A DNA stretch of 64,000 bases from Spisula solida (Eukaryota; Mollusca; Bivalvia; Venerida; Mactridae). The stretch covers positions 8,006,453 to 8,070,452 of the forward strand of contig OX365946.1 of NCBI GenBank assembly GCA_947247005.1, read 5' to 3'. Below, piece by piece: positions 1 to 14,200 of this stretch (positions are counted from its first letter, which is position 1; every line of letters begins with the position of its first letter). The position numbers and the translations under genes were made by a program. The notes under the pieces were generated by a model. It ran no database searches. It was not told where the DNA came from and saw only the letters and a list, made by a program, of their open reading frames with translations.

Positions 1-1400
1 TACGTACACTTTGTATACAATTAATGTCTACATTCAACGGAATTGAGGACAAAACATGTTACAGTCTAAAAACAATTCAGACATGAAAGACAGCACTCAA
101 TAGAAACACAAACAAATAAAATAAAACATAGAGTACGAGTATAAGACACAATATCAGTCACCCAAATGAACATGGAAGAAAAATAATAATAAAACTGCTA
201 CACATATCTACATTGTACTTATGTATCAAACGTACAAGCAGATGGTAAATTAATGATGGCATAGAAACTATACAAACCATAATAAAGGTAATACTTTCAT
301 CAATTGTAGTTTACTGAAAACAGTGTGCAATAAAAACTATAACCTTGTAATGTGCTTTTGAAGAGGCATATTGCAAAGTTAGAAATGGTAAAACGCCCAT
401 ACGTCATATGAATTTAACCGACGATTCAAATTACGTTGCGGCGTTTTATGTAGCCTTATTTCTCGACATTTTTCATATAGACGTTTTTTTGTCTTAGTGA
501 GAGCGACACTATTCTGATTAAACTATATCAGATCATCCTCAGATCAATTGTGCGTCAAATCTATGTCAAACATTATTAATTGAATAGTGACACATTAGTA
601 ACTTCAGGACACAACTTAGCTTTGGTTAAATTGCTTGTTGTCACTAAACAACGCTTCACGCACAGCAACCGTACAGAAATGACATCAAACGGTATATAAC
701 ATCACGTAGATGTAGGCATAACGGTATATGATGTTTTCCGTTAAAACATTACAACTATACTACGCACCCTGTCATATTAACACTCTACATTTCACTGCAA
801 ACCTGGGCTGGACCGGGTAGCCCTAAGTTGGGTTACTATAGTAACCACAATTAGTGTTCAATTGGATAAAGTTATACCAAGTTTTGTGAAATTATCAAGT
901 TGGTGGGTAAGTCTTATTAAACGAACATTTATGACAATATCACGTTTCAATCAAGCGCTATGGTGATCGTCCGGGTATTAAATGAACAACCCTCGTGTAC
1001 TATATATATTGTACAGGAACAAAACGTTATGGCAGTTTAAAACTGTGATATATTAATTAGATACAACGTCAGAATCATATGACGCTCCAAAAGATGCATT
1101 GAAAGCGAAGTTATTGTGGACACTTATACCTTGACTAGAATTCACACGTACATTATACTAAGGCCATATATAAAGCCATTCATTGTAAAATGTGGACTTC
1201 GTGAATTTGCGACAATAACATTATTCACATGATATCGGATTGATTTCATGTCCGTTGCCTTAGAAAAGAGCTATGGGGCGCTTTTATTCAGTTACATCAT
1301 ATTCAAATAAATATAGAAGGCATGGACTACCTCCCGTGGTCAGCGCTACATAGCAGTCGCCCATGTAAACTGTATTCTGAAGTAATGTTTTTTGTATTAA
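1..1400. other. AT-rich sequence with remnants of the 8-kb repeat
   Basis: No gene is visible. About 490-600 resembles 7195-7300 and 12056-12150 (agagcgaYRYKATtCtgattaaa), a remnant of another unit of the tandem array. About 60-200 resembles the reverse orientation of the tail-block repeat family. Confidence 0.45.
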
Positions 1401-1492
1401 AAAACATACATACACTTAGCTAATTGCACTCTTGCCCAATGTGTTGGACATTGTGCTGCGTTATTGTGGTATGTGGTATTTTATGTGTTAAT

Positions 1493-1532
1493 TGCTCGGC
1501 TGGTTAAGTTGAGTGCTAATTTCCCTGTCCGA
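1493..1532 (+). repeat. Tail block of the same dispersed repeat family
   Basis: gctcggctggttaagttgag followed by tgctaatttccctgtcc; a diverged member lying at the start of copy A of the segmental duplication. Confidence 0.5.
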
Positions 1533-2330
1533 TTTCTTATTTTCTTTTTGTGACATTTCATATAGCTTAAGGCCGTGGTTTTCTTGAAATATTTTGAAAG
1601 TGCAAGACATTGTGTGACACGGTCACATGCGTCCAGGAAATGAAAATACCATTAAGATAATACAATATCCGTATAGGATATAATGGCAAAAACCGTGGGA
1701 CACATCTAGCGTGAAAGCAAATATCTCGGTTAAGGCCACTTTCTCCTTGACATCTGAAAGACAGGTCATTACACTGTGGTACAACTAACGGTGAATAAAG
1801 ACGAATTGTGCGCACGTGATGTAGCATGTGGCTTATATTATGTTATAGTCAATTGTTTATAACATAACCTTTTATTGTCCCTTCTATTTGATCAGCTGGT
1901 TCTAATTCAAACACATTATACAAATTGATAGCCCTGCATGCGTTTGTCGTCTTTGTATGCATATAGAATAGGCCATGGAAACTGTTGTTTAATAGACTTC
2001 GCCACGAGCGGCTAATATATTTATAACTTCTTTAAATAAAAAACGGAGACATTTCATTTGAATATAGAATATAATTTGAGTAATTATACGCTGTTTTAAA
2101 AGCGTCTTCCATATTGCAGCTGTACATCCGTCTTGCGGAAATGTGAATGTCTTGTAATTAGATTACATGACTTTGTATAAGCCTCGTTTGGTATTACGTT
2201 TTATTATATACCTAGCAATGTATTGTCAGGAATACAGGCCAAATCGCGCAGTGGAATACAACGCGACAGATTGCATTTTCCGTATCATACATGTCTGGTT
2301 TTCCGAATCCGTATCATGCATGTCTGACGT

Positions 2331-2430
2331 GTTATATGCCGAACATATATCAACGTCAATGACGTCACGACGTTTATGAATGGGCGTCGCGTTATATGCC
2401 GAAAATATGCCGACGTTCATGACGTCAATG
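2331..2430. repeat. Two-copy 60-bp direct repeat containing CRE octamers
   Basis: Two units beginning gttatatgccgaa (2331 and 2391) each contain a perfect palindromic TGACGTCA (2360-2367 and 2420-2427), the CREB/ATF consensus. Nearby 2256-2320 repeats CCGTATCATRCATGTCTG twice. No transcription unit is visible beside them, so regulatory use is unproven. Confidence 0.5.
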
Positions 2431-2687
2431 TATACACATCAAACGCATTTTCGCGCGTGAAATGGCTTTTTTCACTTTTGAAGGTATATAATTAAAGGAA
2501 TATCACTGCAGTGGTGTTGGTCCGTTGGGCCGTATTACCTAGAGTTGCTTGTGTAATGTCGTATCTCACGAGACCGCTAGGTGATATTCCGTATGTAATG
2601 CCATATCTGCACCTAGTCTAGCGTTTACACGGTAGAAGATCGGGGGTTTCTGCTCATTCGTACATATACACAACAATGCGACGCTTA

Positions 2688-3361
2688 TACACTCAACAAA
2701 TCTTAAAAGTACACATGTGTTTACTTATATGTACCTATAGCTCGGTCACGTTAATCTTGCTGAAAATATCAACATATGTAGCTTGGATGTGTGGAGTCAC
2801 AATACAATCGATGTTTTAAACATCTAACTACAATATTATTGTCACAATCAGAGTAAACAAATGATGAGATCAGCAGAATATAAAGTTACAAATTTTGATC
2901 GTGTGTTCATCGGGCGTTTGTTGCTAATGCACATATGGTCCCGCTGTGTTCTTATAGCGTTCTCGATTTCAAGTCTATGTTCTTATCACAGAGACATACA
3001 TTTCGGACAGGGTTAACTCCCCTTGACCGTAACAATAAAAAATAGTTGTAAAAGTAAAAAAACATCACGATGTTGAGTGAAAATCGAATTATTTTGCGTT
3101 CTCTGAATTTGACGATAAATCTAAAATTCAGATTTACCATACATGAAAATAATTTACACCTACGCGTTAATTTGTCGGCCATTTTCGGTTTTTGATGTTT
3201 CATGGTTCAATGAACCGGTGTATTTAATTTTAAAGAAAAAACCTGTATTGATCCAGTCCAGTGATACTCAATACCATGTACACAAAATTTCATGCAAAAA
3301 TAATAAAAATAAATAAAGTTATAACGGTAAAACCACATGCGTACATGTTTTGCCGAGTGTA
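2688..3361. mobile_element. DNA transposon copy with about 29-bp terminal inverted repeats (family with 26898-27641)
   Basis: Its left end, tacactcaacaaatcttaaa, and right end (complement of ...gttttgccgagtgta) match the ends of the copy at 26898-27641, and the interiors align over their length (ATAGCTCGGTC, CAATCGATGTTT and GCTAATGCACATATGG are shared). The ends start and finish with TA, as for Tc1/mariner-type target sites. Copy B of the segmental duplication has no element at the matching point (gcgacgcttata, about 10398-10409). No intact transposase is present. Confidence 0.75.
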
Positions 3362-3602
3362 TATTTGTTTCCTCATTTAGTGTTGTATTCTAACACCATA
3401 ATGAGACACTTGACTTCTGTACGTAATACGATTGCTTCAAGAACAGTACGTTACACACGATTGTAATGTGATACACGAATACCAAGATTAAATGTATTCC
3501 CGGTTAATTGCTGCATGGATAATAATTCAATAGTTTGACTCAAGACCCGTCCTAGCGTGTTATATAAATCACATACATAACCATACTTCTAAAGACAGTA
3601 TA

Positions 3603-4012
3603 TAGTCTGCCCAGGATAATGTGATATTTACAAACATGAATCGGTTTGGTTAAAGTGCGCCTAGGATAATGTGAAAGGCGGGAAATTTGGTATATTCCTC
3701 GAAGGTGGATTACAATTATGTGCACGATTATCAGTGATGTTTTAAGTACACTACTGACCTTATCGGTTTATTTAAGTGATTTGTAAAACCAATTTTGCCA
3801 CAGTTGACCAATCCAATTAATGTTTGTAAATATCACATTATCTTGGGCGGACTATAACTGTGGCAAAATCGGTTTTACAAATCACTTAAATAAACAGATA
3901 AGGTCAGTAATGTACTCACAACATCATTGGTAAATCATGGACATAATTGTAATCCACCTTTATGGAATATACAAAACTTTACCGCCTTTCATATTATCCT
4001 GGGCGCACTATA
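3603..4012. mobile_element. Foldback element with interlocked inverted repeats (a-b-a'-b')
   Basis: Segment a (3603-3654) is complementary to a' (3806-3854). Segment b (3655-3804, about 150 bp) is complementary to b' (3855-4012). Segments a and b both begin with the same motif, TAGTSYGCCYAGGATAATG, so four copies of one terminus are present, two in each orientation. The matching site in copy B (about 10456-10466) is empty, which fixes the borders. There is no open frame. Confidence 0.85.
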
Positions 4013-4139
4013 CACCGATAAATAGCATTCACCTAAAGGGTATGTGGACTTCTGCGATAAATCAGCACTTGCATACCATTATGATGCTATTGTGATACAT
4101 TTAAACAACGACGCGCATAAAGCGGGTTACTAGCAAAAC

Positions 4140-5550
4140 AACATAATATACTCATGGACTAGTATTGATGTTGACTTTTCAGATAGGATTATAGAGTGAC
4201 GCAGTGGCCGATTCCATATTACAGTGTGACACCTATTATAAATACCTTTCCAGACGTCTATACTTTCAATGCTAAACTTAAATAGTATATTCGGTTTACC
4301 TGTTCATACAATGAATGTAGTCTTATGTGTACGCATAAAATAAAACGTCACTCTCAAGTAATATATGTTTACATCCTAAACTATTGGGAGAAACATTTAA
4401 ACCATATGGTTAAGAACATCTGAAATACTGAATGTATACAGAATCAAAAAAGATATGCGGCACTGATAAAAAGCAGCACGAAATGTATAAATAGGAACAC
4501 ACAGAAATAACACAGACTACAATGTCGAACAAAACAATTGATTACGAAATAAAAACAGAACAGCTACAGGCCGTTTTATGTAATAAATACACAATGAATG
4601 AGCAGCTAACAAATTAAGGACAACATTAAACCAATACGGGCTTTGCAGGCGTTGTTGCTGATTATGCTCAACAAACTGCTGCATTGAATGTCCATGCGTT
4701 TTATCGCAGATAACAAAGCAAAGTAAATGGATTACACAAACTTGTTTCTACAACCACGATTCAATCCTTTCAATGGTAAAATGATTTCCCGACAAAAAGT
4801 AAAAATTGCATCAGATCACTAGACGTCCGGCTAGGGTTGTTTGTGGACGTTGTCCGGGTGAATTAACTGGGTTATTCAGCACAAAAGCTAAACTATAAAT
4901 TCTATTCCATAATTGCATCCCTTAACGACTGGTCAGTTATACGGTGCGAACCCATACTGAACTGTGAACTAATGATATATTTTATCACTCCATAGAGGGC
5001 AAAGCCAGACAATTAATTTGCTATATAAGTATATCTGGTTGAAGAATATTTTAACAATACGACTTAACAATGGTTACAGTATCTTCTAGACGTACTGATT
5101 AAGCAAAGTTCTGTATGGATTGATAAGGTGGCAATGTGTTATTCAGTAAATTAGGATTGCATGCACAAGTGGTTGTCGGTATTTCTTTGAAAGCGCAGAA
5201 ATATCAATAAATAAAGTATTTTTCATTGTTTTGACGATTTAACATTTGTGTTAATTTTATTTTTCAAGTACAAACGCGGTTAACTATATTTGTGCGGTAT
5301 TGCATTTATTGATATGTTAATGTTTGGTTTTAAAATATCAGATAAACATACATTTCGGTAAATATAAACTTTTTGTCTGTTTGTTTCAATCCCAGATGAT
5401 ATAATGCCATGTACAATGTATACTTTCTTTTGCGACAGTGTGGAATTATTGATTTAAAACTCACCTCGTACTTTCTTTAAATGATGCTACCACATTGTCT
5501 ATCGACGATTACCTGGTTACCTTTCTTTGCTATGGGGATATTTCCTGGGT
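4140..5550. other. Copy-A-specific sequence, nothing coding
   Basis: AT-rich, with no counterpart in copy B. About 4470-4600 resembles the reverse orientation of the tail-block repeat family. Nothing else recognised. Confidence 0.4.
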
Positions 5551-8500
5551 CATGGTATTGTTGGTGGTGGCAGATATAATTTAGAATTGTTCTTTTTTCT
5601 ACGGATTGTTTAATACATTTATATAACACTATGATACATTCAAATACAATGTTACTTCAAATTAACCCATTCTGAATGACCTCATCGGGATAGAAATACT
5701 AAACTATATCATATCTGAGACACATTTCAATTACAGATAAAAGAGCCTGTGCATGTGTGTGCAAAACACTACTTTATCAAAATTGAACACCGCACCACAC
5801 AGTTGATGCCTTTGGAAACAAGTATTGATATACAGTTTGAAATACACGTGTATAATGTTTGATACTAATGCAACAAGTTTGCAATTAATTGTGAGAGCAT
5901 AACAAGTAATATAATCAAATTAAATATCTGCGAATAGAGAAATAAGCTTTTAAGCATGATTTCATTTGAATGTGTCAGTTTTCTTATTGGAACTTTGTTT
6001 ACATATGAATAAGAGTCTGCTGTAACCACAAACACATAGTGTTTTGACGTTGTCAGAGTAAACATATGTTATGTTCCAAAATCGTATCCCAAAATTACAA
6101 ACCGATTGAGTGGTTTGTATTGTGAGTGGCGATTCTGCGAATCATCAAATAGAGGCATCTTTAGAATTTTATATCCAGAGCCAATATTGTGCGCATTTCT
6201 TTTGTGTGCTGGGATTTGACAAAACTACTGTTCATGCAACAGAGTAATGCATTTAAGACGCAGTGGATACTTTAGTAGAATTCCATTTTCTTGTTTTTGT
6301 TCTTTCCCATGCCATTACTCACATTGTTATAACCTTTTTACACACCAATCATTCTGTTCGTGTTTTGTTGTTCTGCAATGGTTGCAGCATTTCAATGCAT
6401 TGACTCTTTTCGCTGCGTTTCGAAATACTTGTTTTTGTCAATGTGCCATAATCTAAACCATATGATTGTCAGCGTGGCAGAGAGGACGTATCTCGCGATC
6501 AAAAGTATCAGTTCCATTGATAATAATACTGCAAGACCATAAACGTCTAATGTGGTTTCGAAAAGTTGTTTGTATAAAATTTAAAACGAAACCATAATAG
6601 TGTATTAAACCTACAATTCTTATTACAAAACTACTAGCTCTATCAAGGTATCAGCTGATTTGTTGACCGATTCGAGTGACAGAAGTGGTCCCTTTTTGAC
6701 AACTATACGGTACAGACATACTATCATGTATTTGGGTAAGGGAGATAACTGCGGTTCGTCCCGGATCAACCACGGTACGGAAACGCTGTTTATCCCTTAC
6801 GATCAAATAAAACCAGTCTATGATTACGCAATTAATTTTAGCCATTCACTTGTTTAGAAAATGCAACATTAGATATTTGATCATTATAACTTCCCGTCCC
6901 CACATATATTCATTAGCCTTTTTAAAAAAATGCATTGTCTCCGTCCGAAACTCCTTAATTTCAGTTATAACTTTTCATACATGTATATACAATTTCATCA
7001 AATCTGTTAGATTTGTTTGTCCTGTATTGGTATTTTAGTATGTTTCATTGTTGAAATTAACCGGTCATTTATGTAGATCACTCATCATGGATGACCACGT
7101 TACAACCTACATTATCTCTGTTTTATATTCTCCCTGGCTTGTCATAAAGGTATGTAATATCACGACCAAATTTATAAATAGTTCTTAATGTTTGTTTCAA
7201 TAAGAGCGATGTGATTCTGATTAAACTAGATCAGAGCATCTAAAGAGAAAGTGTAACATCTGCATCATGCATTATTGATCTAAATGTATCATACTAGTTA
7301 AAACTATCCATTCCCATTATTTACAACCTATTACATGTTTAAACAATGGCATAGGTCACAAGGACACACATGTACACGACTCAATGAAACTGAACAACTA
7401 CAAAAACACAATACCTTACTCAAACAGTATGTCGCATCAGCCAGTTAAAGATTATTCCAATATAACATAATTAAGAGCTGGCCCAGAAGACACAATTAAT
7501 TAATGTGGTACGCATGCCTGGTTTGAGAACATTATAAACATTTAATGGTTTAATATCACTTGTTTCGTAAACACACGCTGATAAGATTACTCCGCTGTAC
7601 CCGTTGCGAAAATGTGTTAACTGTGACGGGGGAAATAATGTTGACACAAGATGGTATTTCCTCCTACATGTCTTCAAACAAATGCAAATTATCAACGATG
7701 CGATATGTAAGCTCTGTAAACGTCTCAGGAACAGGATTATCTATGGTGCAAAGCTATTCAGTGCATTCGTAGTTATTGGCCAATACGTCGGGTTCGCTTT
7801 GCATTATACAATTCTTACACGTAGAAAACATGCACATTCTCAACTTTAATTGGCGAAAAATGTCTTGAATCCATGTCATGTCAGTGAAGTTACTCATTAT
7901 TCGTAGTGTATTGTAGAACGATAGAACTTATACTCTCACTAACACGATTCTAACAATGCTATATTGCCATACATCTAGGATAGCTCATCTAATGTACAAT
8001 GTAATATGTTCCAAAATTATTGATGATATGTAACTTTGAAACCACCATCACTTTCTTAAGTGTAAATATGTTTAATATTTTTAATATAACAAATGACTGT
8101 ATTCCGTCCGATTAAACCCATAAACTAACATCTATCAATGTGTTTTTTTCCGTCGGTTAAACAGTAAATTGGCTATTGTAAGTCAAGTTGTAAAACTATA
8201 CATGTACGAGATTCAGATGTTTAAAAGATTCTCATTTCGGCTTCAATAGTTGTGTCGTTGCCCAGAATTGGACCGACGACCTTCAAAGTAAGAAGACCAC
8301 AGTAAAAATCGTAACGAGACTATGTAATGTTTACACTTGATTAATTAGACACGAGTAGGGTAAAATATGTAACTGGGATATTTGCTATTCCGTCTTTCGT
8401 GCACCTTTTCATTGGTCCTTTGTTTATGATTTTTATGTTTATGTCAAACAAAACTGCTTTGTCAAGTTCTTTATTCCATATAACGTAATTAACATATTTG

Positions 8501-11500
8501 TTTTCGCTGATTTCGACTGTTTCTATTTCAACCAACAGAATAATAAGACAAATGAAGCATTCTAAGTGGAACATTTGCAAGTTATATGTTGTGTTTTTAA
8601 ATTTTCTTACGCTTTCTTTAAATAGGACAAATATACTCTGAAAGCATCGATGAAATCACGTCTGTCTTGTAAATATAGTTTCTTAGAACACAGTTTCAAA
8701 GATGTAATATGATATCCTAATAGCCTCCTGTGGATCTTTAATAGATAACCACCAGCACTGCCTTGATAGTTTTAGTAGTAAACACGCTGAAATAGCATTG
8801 TTAGTATTCGTGCAATAAATTAAAAGAAAACAACACACACATCATGTCGTTCTTTATAGAGCAGTACAACAAAAAACTTTACAAAAGACAAAAATGATAC
8901 TTTGAAGCGACATGGTTGCAAACGTAATTCTCTTTAAGTAATTATTTCATTTGATTACAATAACGCTCTACCTGGTATAGATGTACAACGACCTTCGAAA
9001 TATGACCCTCGGACGAGTCCATTTGTTAAGGTTGAAACGATATTTATCGGTATTCTTTTCGGATATGGATATATATTTTAAAAACTCACGTTAACTTAAA
9101 AGTTAACAATGTGATACGACTTGCATTAGCCGAAACTGCATACTCCTATGCAGCTACGTATACCATAAATATATATATAGGTCTGACTTCAATAACAAAT
9201 GAATGACGCATTTTGTATACTCGCTCATTTATCATTCCTTCAAACAAACTTGAGAGTGTAGCATGCATTTGATGGCTTTGGTAACGAGTATTGAATAGCT
9301 GTCGGGATACATTCCTGAATCCCAGTATCACTGTGACTAATTTACGGTATTTACGCTTATAGCGCTCCCAAATCTTAACGTTCTTCTGAAGTGATAGTTC
9401 GAGTATGGTGTTTTATAAACATACATAAGGATACATGTACATCAAACTTCTATAAATGTTACATTTCATTTCAGCATGGCACTCATCCTCAAAGCTTAAT
9501 GCACGGTTTTGCTATTCAAGAATACATAAATGCACTCTACGCCAATGTTTTGTACATTGTACGGTGTAATAGTGGTACATGTATATGGTGTTTTAGGATT
9601 CTGTGCTCTGCTTTGTATGTTGTGTGCTGCATTCCATGTACGATTTCATATTTTCTTTTTGTGGCTCTTAATAAGGATTCCATTTCCTGTTAACTAAGTT
9701 GGTGGTTTCTTGAAACTTATTTAAAATGTAAGACATTGTGCGATATTGTGTGACATGGTCACGTACGTCCAGGAAATGAAAACCCCATTAACATGATAAA
9801 ATATCCGTATAGGACGTAATGGTAAAAAATGTTGGACACATCTAGCGTGAAAGCAAATCTTTCACTTACGACCATGCACTTTCTCCTTGACAGTTGAAAG
9901 ACAGGGCATTACACTGTGGATAACAACTAACGGAGAATGAAAACGAATGGTGTGTGCGTGTTGTCATTTAGTATATTGTTTATATTGCGCAACCTTTAAT
10001 TTTCCCTTTTGTTCGATACGTTGTTACGTATTCACACACAGTACACTTATATAGTTGCTAGCTCTGCATGACTGTGTCGTCTATGAATGCATACAGAATG
10101 CCACGGATACTTTGGCTTAATAGACTTCGCCATATGAGACTAATGTATTTATAATTTCTTTAAACTAGGAACGGAGACATTTAATTTGAAATAATATGAT
10201 TCATTCTATGGGATTTTAAAAGCATTTCCCTTATTGCTGCTGCACATCCGTCTGAAGGAAATGTGAATATCTAGTAATTAGATTGCGTATAAGCCTTATT
10301 TGGTATTACGTTGCAATGCCATTTCTGCACTTCGTCTAGCCCTTAAACAGTAGAAGATCGGGGGTTTTCTGCCCATTCGTACATATAAAATACAACGCGA
10401 CGCTTATACCCCTGCCGTTTCGTATGATACAAATCACAAACATAACCATATTTCAAAAAGTATTACATAGATAAGTGTAGAACTCACCTTAAGAGTATGG
10501 GGACTTCAGACGATCAATTAGAACTGCTGCAACATTTGCGTCATATGTGGTTTTACTTACTTTAGATAAATGTTAATGGAAATATTAATATGGAGTCAAG
10601 GACGTTCCTCGTCAATCTTAATGTCATGTACATGTAGATTTGTAGAATTGGTGGTGGTGGCAGATTTTATTGAGTTTTGAATTGTGATACTCCTCTGCGC
10701 AGCGGATTGCATAACACATTTTCATAACATTATAATATATTCAAATGTAACATCACACCACATAACCCATTCTGAATGTTCTCATAGGGATAGAAATGGT
10801 TAACGGTATCATATATGAGTCACATTTCAATTATAGATGAATGAAACCGTGTACATATGTGAGCACAAAACATTTATCTACAATGAACACCGTACTACAC
10901 ATTTAGTTTGGAAACGAGTATTGGATAAATGTCGGGCTATATTCTAAGATAGACAGTTTGAAATACCCGTGTATAATGTGTGTCACTAATGCAACAAGTT
11001 TACTATTACTTGTGAGAGCATAACTAGTATTGTACTGAAATGAAGTATCTTCGAATAGAGAAATAAGCTTTCAAACTTGTTGTCGTTTTGGATGTGTCAT
11101 TTTTATCTTTGGAACTTTGTTTACACATGAATAAGAAAATGCGGTCACAACACAGACATAATGTTATAATGTGGTCAAAGAAAACATAAACATGTCATGT
11201 TTCAAGATCGCATCAAATTACAATCCGATTTAGTAGTTTGTAATGTGAATGGCAAGTTTGTGAATCATCCAATAGAGGCATCTTTAGAATTATATATCCA
11301 GAGCCGATCTAGTGCGCATCTTGTTGTGTGAAAGGATTTGACCAAACTACTGTTCTTTCAACAGATAAATGCCTTAAGACACTGAGGTACTTTTTAGAAT
11401 TCCATGTTCTTGGGTTTTTTTCTTTTCCCATGCCATTACTCACATTCTTATAATTGTTTTAGACATTAATCATTATGTGGGTTTTTGTTGTGCTGAAATG

Positions 11501-12129
11501 GTGCAACGATCAGGGAGACAGAAGCGGTCCTTTCCGGACAACTATACGGTACGGACATACCAACATGTATTTGGGTAAGGGAGATAACTATGACCCGTCT
11601 CGGATCAAATATGGTACGGAAACGCTGTGTTAATCCCTTACTATCAACTGAAACCAGTCTATGACTACGCAATTAATTTTATCCGTTCCTTTGTTTAGAA
11701 ACTTTTACATTAAATAGTTGGACATTATTACGTTTTCCCATACCCTCCCTTTCCCCACATACATGTAATACTTTCGTTAGCCTTTTTTGAATACAACTTT
11801 TGTTTGGCCTTTTCTACTTCGGAAACTCCTCATTTTTAGTTATTACTTTTCATATGTACAATTTCATCAGATCTGTTAGATTTGAATGTCATGTTTTGGT
11901 ATTTTAGTATGTTTCATTGTTGAAATTAACCGGTCATTTATGTATATCACTAACCATTGATCACCACGTTATACCTTTATTATCTCGGATTTATATTCTC
12001 CCTGGGTTGTCATAAAGGTATGTAATATCACGACTCGATAGTTCTTAACGATTTGTTTCAATAAGAGCGATATGATCCTGATTAAAGTAGAATAGAGTCA
12101 CCACTGTGAGTGTTCCATAGACAGACCTA

Positions 12130-14200
12130 AGTCATGCATTATTAATTTAAATGTGTCATATTTGTGAAATTGGTACTTTTGTGTTTAACTTTTATACTTG
12201 ATTATTTTCATTAGGTATTGTACCTGTAAATGAAAGCTCTACAATGTAATACATGCACCATATAAATGTACCGTTCTGATTGTCAATGGTGATGCCGTTA
12301 AGATATATAAAGAAGTAACCGATCGCATTTCTCGTTCCCCATTACCGTACTACAGAATCTGTGTAGCGAGGGCAACACATGTTTCATATTTTCTCTTCTT
12401 AATCACGATATTGTCGTTTCCTAGCACTCTTTTAAATGCGGTTACTGTGTTTTATAATTCTAAATGGATCCAAAGGGAATTTTAAACAACCAGATCAAGA
12501 CATCTGCAAATGAGTCTTGAATCGCATCGAATACTTTTTCTGAACACGACCAAAAAGTGTCCTCTTGATTAGATGCGATTACATTACAACGCATACACAT
12601 TATTGAACGTTAAGCGATGTGAAGTTAGGACACTATTAACGTAACAATGCAACTCTGCACAAATGACATGACGTATGCCATTGTGATATAAAATATCATA
12701 GTATTCTTTATGAATTTCTCAACTGTTCATTATGTATTATGAGACCTCTAGATTAACACAAATGCAAATTGTCTCCTACATGTAGAGACGTTGCTGATTC
12801 TTTGCGGAGGGCAAGTTGTTACTGGTTAGAATTCAGTCCGGGAAAGCTGGTCGGGTGAAACGGCCGCCATTAATAACTGAAACGAAATGTTGAGAAACGA
12901 ACTTCAAGTTAATTCCGAATAAACATTATAATTACATTTATATATTGCATCAAAATGTGTTTTATTTACATATTCATCTATTATTTCCTGGCATTGCGTT
13001 GTCATTTAAACCGCGTCCCTTAAACTGAGCGATAGAAAAAAACACATTTTTATACCTAACGTTGGGTTGTAATTGAAAAAGAAGGTAGTTTAAATGGCAA
13101 TCAACGGAGTTTGACTTTTAATTAATTAATTTCAATTACTTAATTGAGTTGTTCTTTAATTATGTGAAGCATTGTAATTAAATGATGTTGATTATTGTAA
13201 TCGGATCCAGTTCTATTATTGGGTGCGTTTGTCGTATATATTTGAAGCAGTGTACACATTTACAAGAATACATGTATACAGTTGGAATATACACTTTGCT
13301 TGGCCAAATTGATATATGGAACTTTGGATTTGTTTAGTGTCATTACTTCATTTTTTGTGTTAGTCATTGTGATGTGTGCTATTGGTTTGTGATTTGTTTC
13401 TTTTTTCTGTGTTGCTTTTAATTCCTCTCCCGCCTTGCTGTACTGTTTCTGTTGACCGATAGGATACAATATAACCGAATCAATGGTAAATATGCATATC
13501 GGTCCCCTCTCTGTGCAAAATGATATTTCGACCCCCTATCAAGGCTGGTACGGGCTACTCTCTGTGCACACCAATGAGGTCATGTCATTGCCACTGATCG
13601 TTGGATTTTCGAATAACCTGGCACAAACAATCAGTCAATATGACGTTCTGACTTGAGCAAGACCCGCTTTTACTAGCTAGAGTCTCAAGGTCACCCTCGG
13701 TCATTGAAGGTGGAAAAACAGCATTTTATAGAAATATAATGAGCTAGTAGTACGAGTCTCGCACGTCTTGTGCTATGTCATAAAATGTACGTGACACAGT
13801 TATGACATGACAAGCTATATAAGCTTTATAATATGATCATTTTGTTGTATGTTTTGTTTGAGGAAACGTCAAACTATGTGGCTAAAAAGTTTACTGGAAA
13901 ATAGGAGTACATATATGATATTAGTTAAGGATATCCATTAAATTGGTGACATCGTGGGGAAGAGGTGTTATGACATACATAATTCAATAGCACTTAAGAC
14001 AACTCAACTTTGCTAATATACCAAGTAATGACACGAGTATAGCGCGGCTGTAAATTGGACAAAAATTACTGATTACGTAGTATTTTAATCCATTCAAATA
14101 TGAATTACATTACACATACGCCCCCATGACGTCTTACAGTATTGAAAAAGTTCAGAACATAAATAATTTCATAATAAAGGTCATAACTACCTTATTCTCA
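12130..14200. other. Copy-B-specific sequence, no gene recognised
   Basis: About 12700-12890 resembles 63690-63850 (see that entry). About 13110-13200 is a run of attaatt-type sequence. The remainder is AT-rich with no recognised feature. Confidence 0.4.
12700..12890 (+). repeat. Dispersed repeat copy, possibly ex-coding (pair with 63690-63850)
   Basis: It aligns with the 63.7-kb copy over tgttgaactg-like, gagacgttgct, gggcaagttgttactggttag and ggccgcc landmarks. Translated, both copies share a short string like LLVRIQSGK / VLVRIQTRK. This copy has stops in frame. The origin is not recognised. Confidence 0.4.

Larger units (their letters stand above)
1400..9340. repeat. Direct tandem segmental duplication, copy A (about 8 kb unit)
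   Basis: Segments recur in the same order in copy B: 1420-2690 matches 9550-10415, 3545-3602 matches 10425-10465, 4020-4100 matches 10488-10550, 5550-7260 matches 10640-12130, 7300-8330 matches 14280-15310, and 9100-9320 matches 16290-16510. Similarity is clear by eye but degraded by substitutions and indels. No intact gene is visible in either copy. Insertions specific to this copy include a 674-bp inverted-repeat element and a foldback element; 2205-2597 and about 4.15-5.5 kb also lack a counterpart. Confidence 0.8.
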
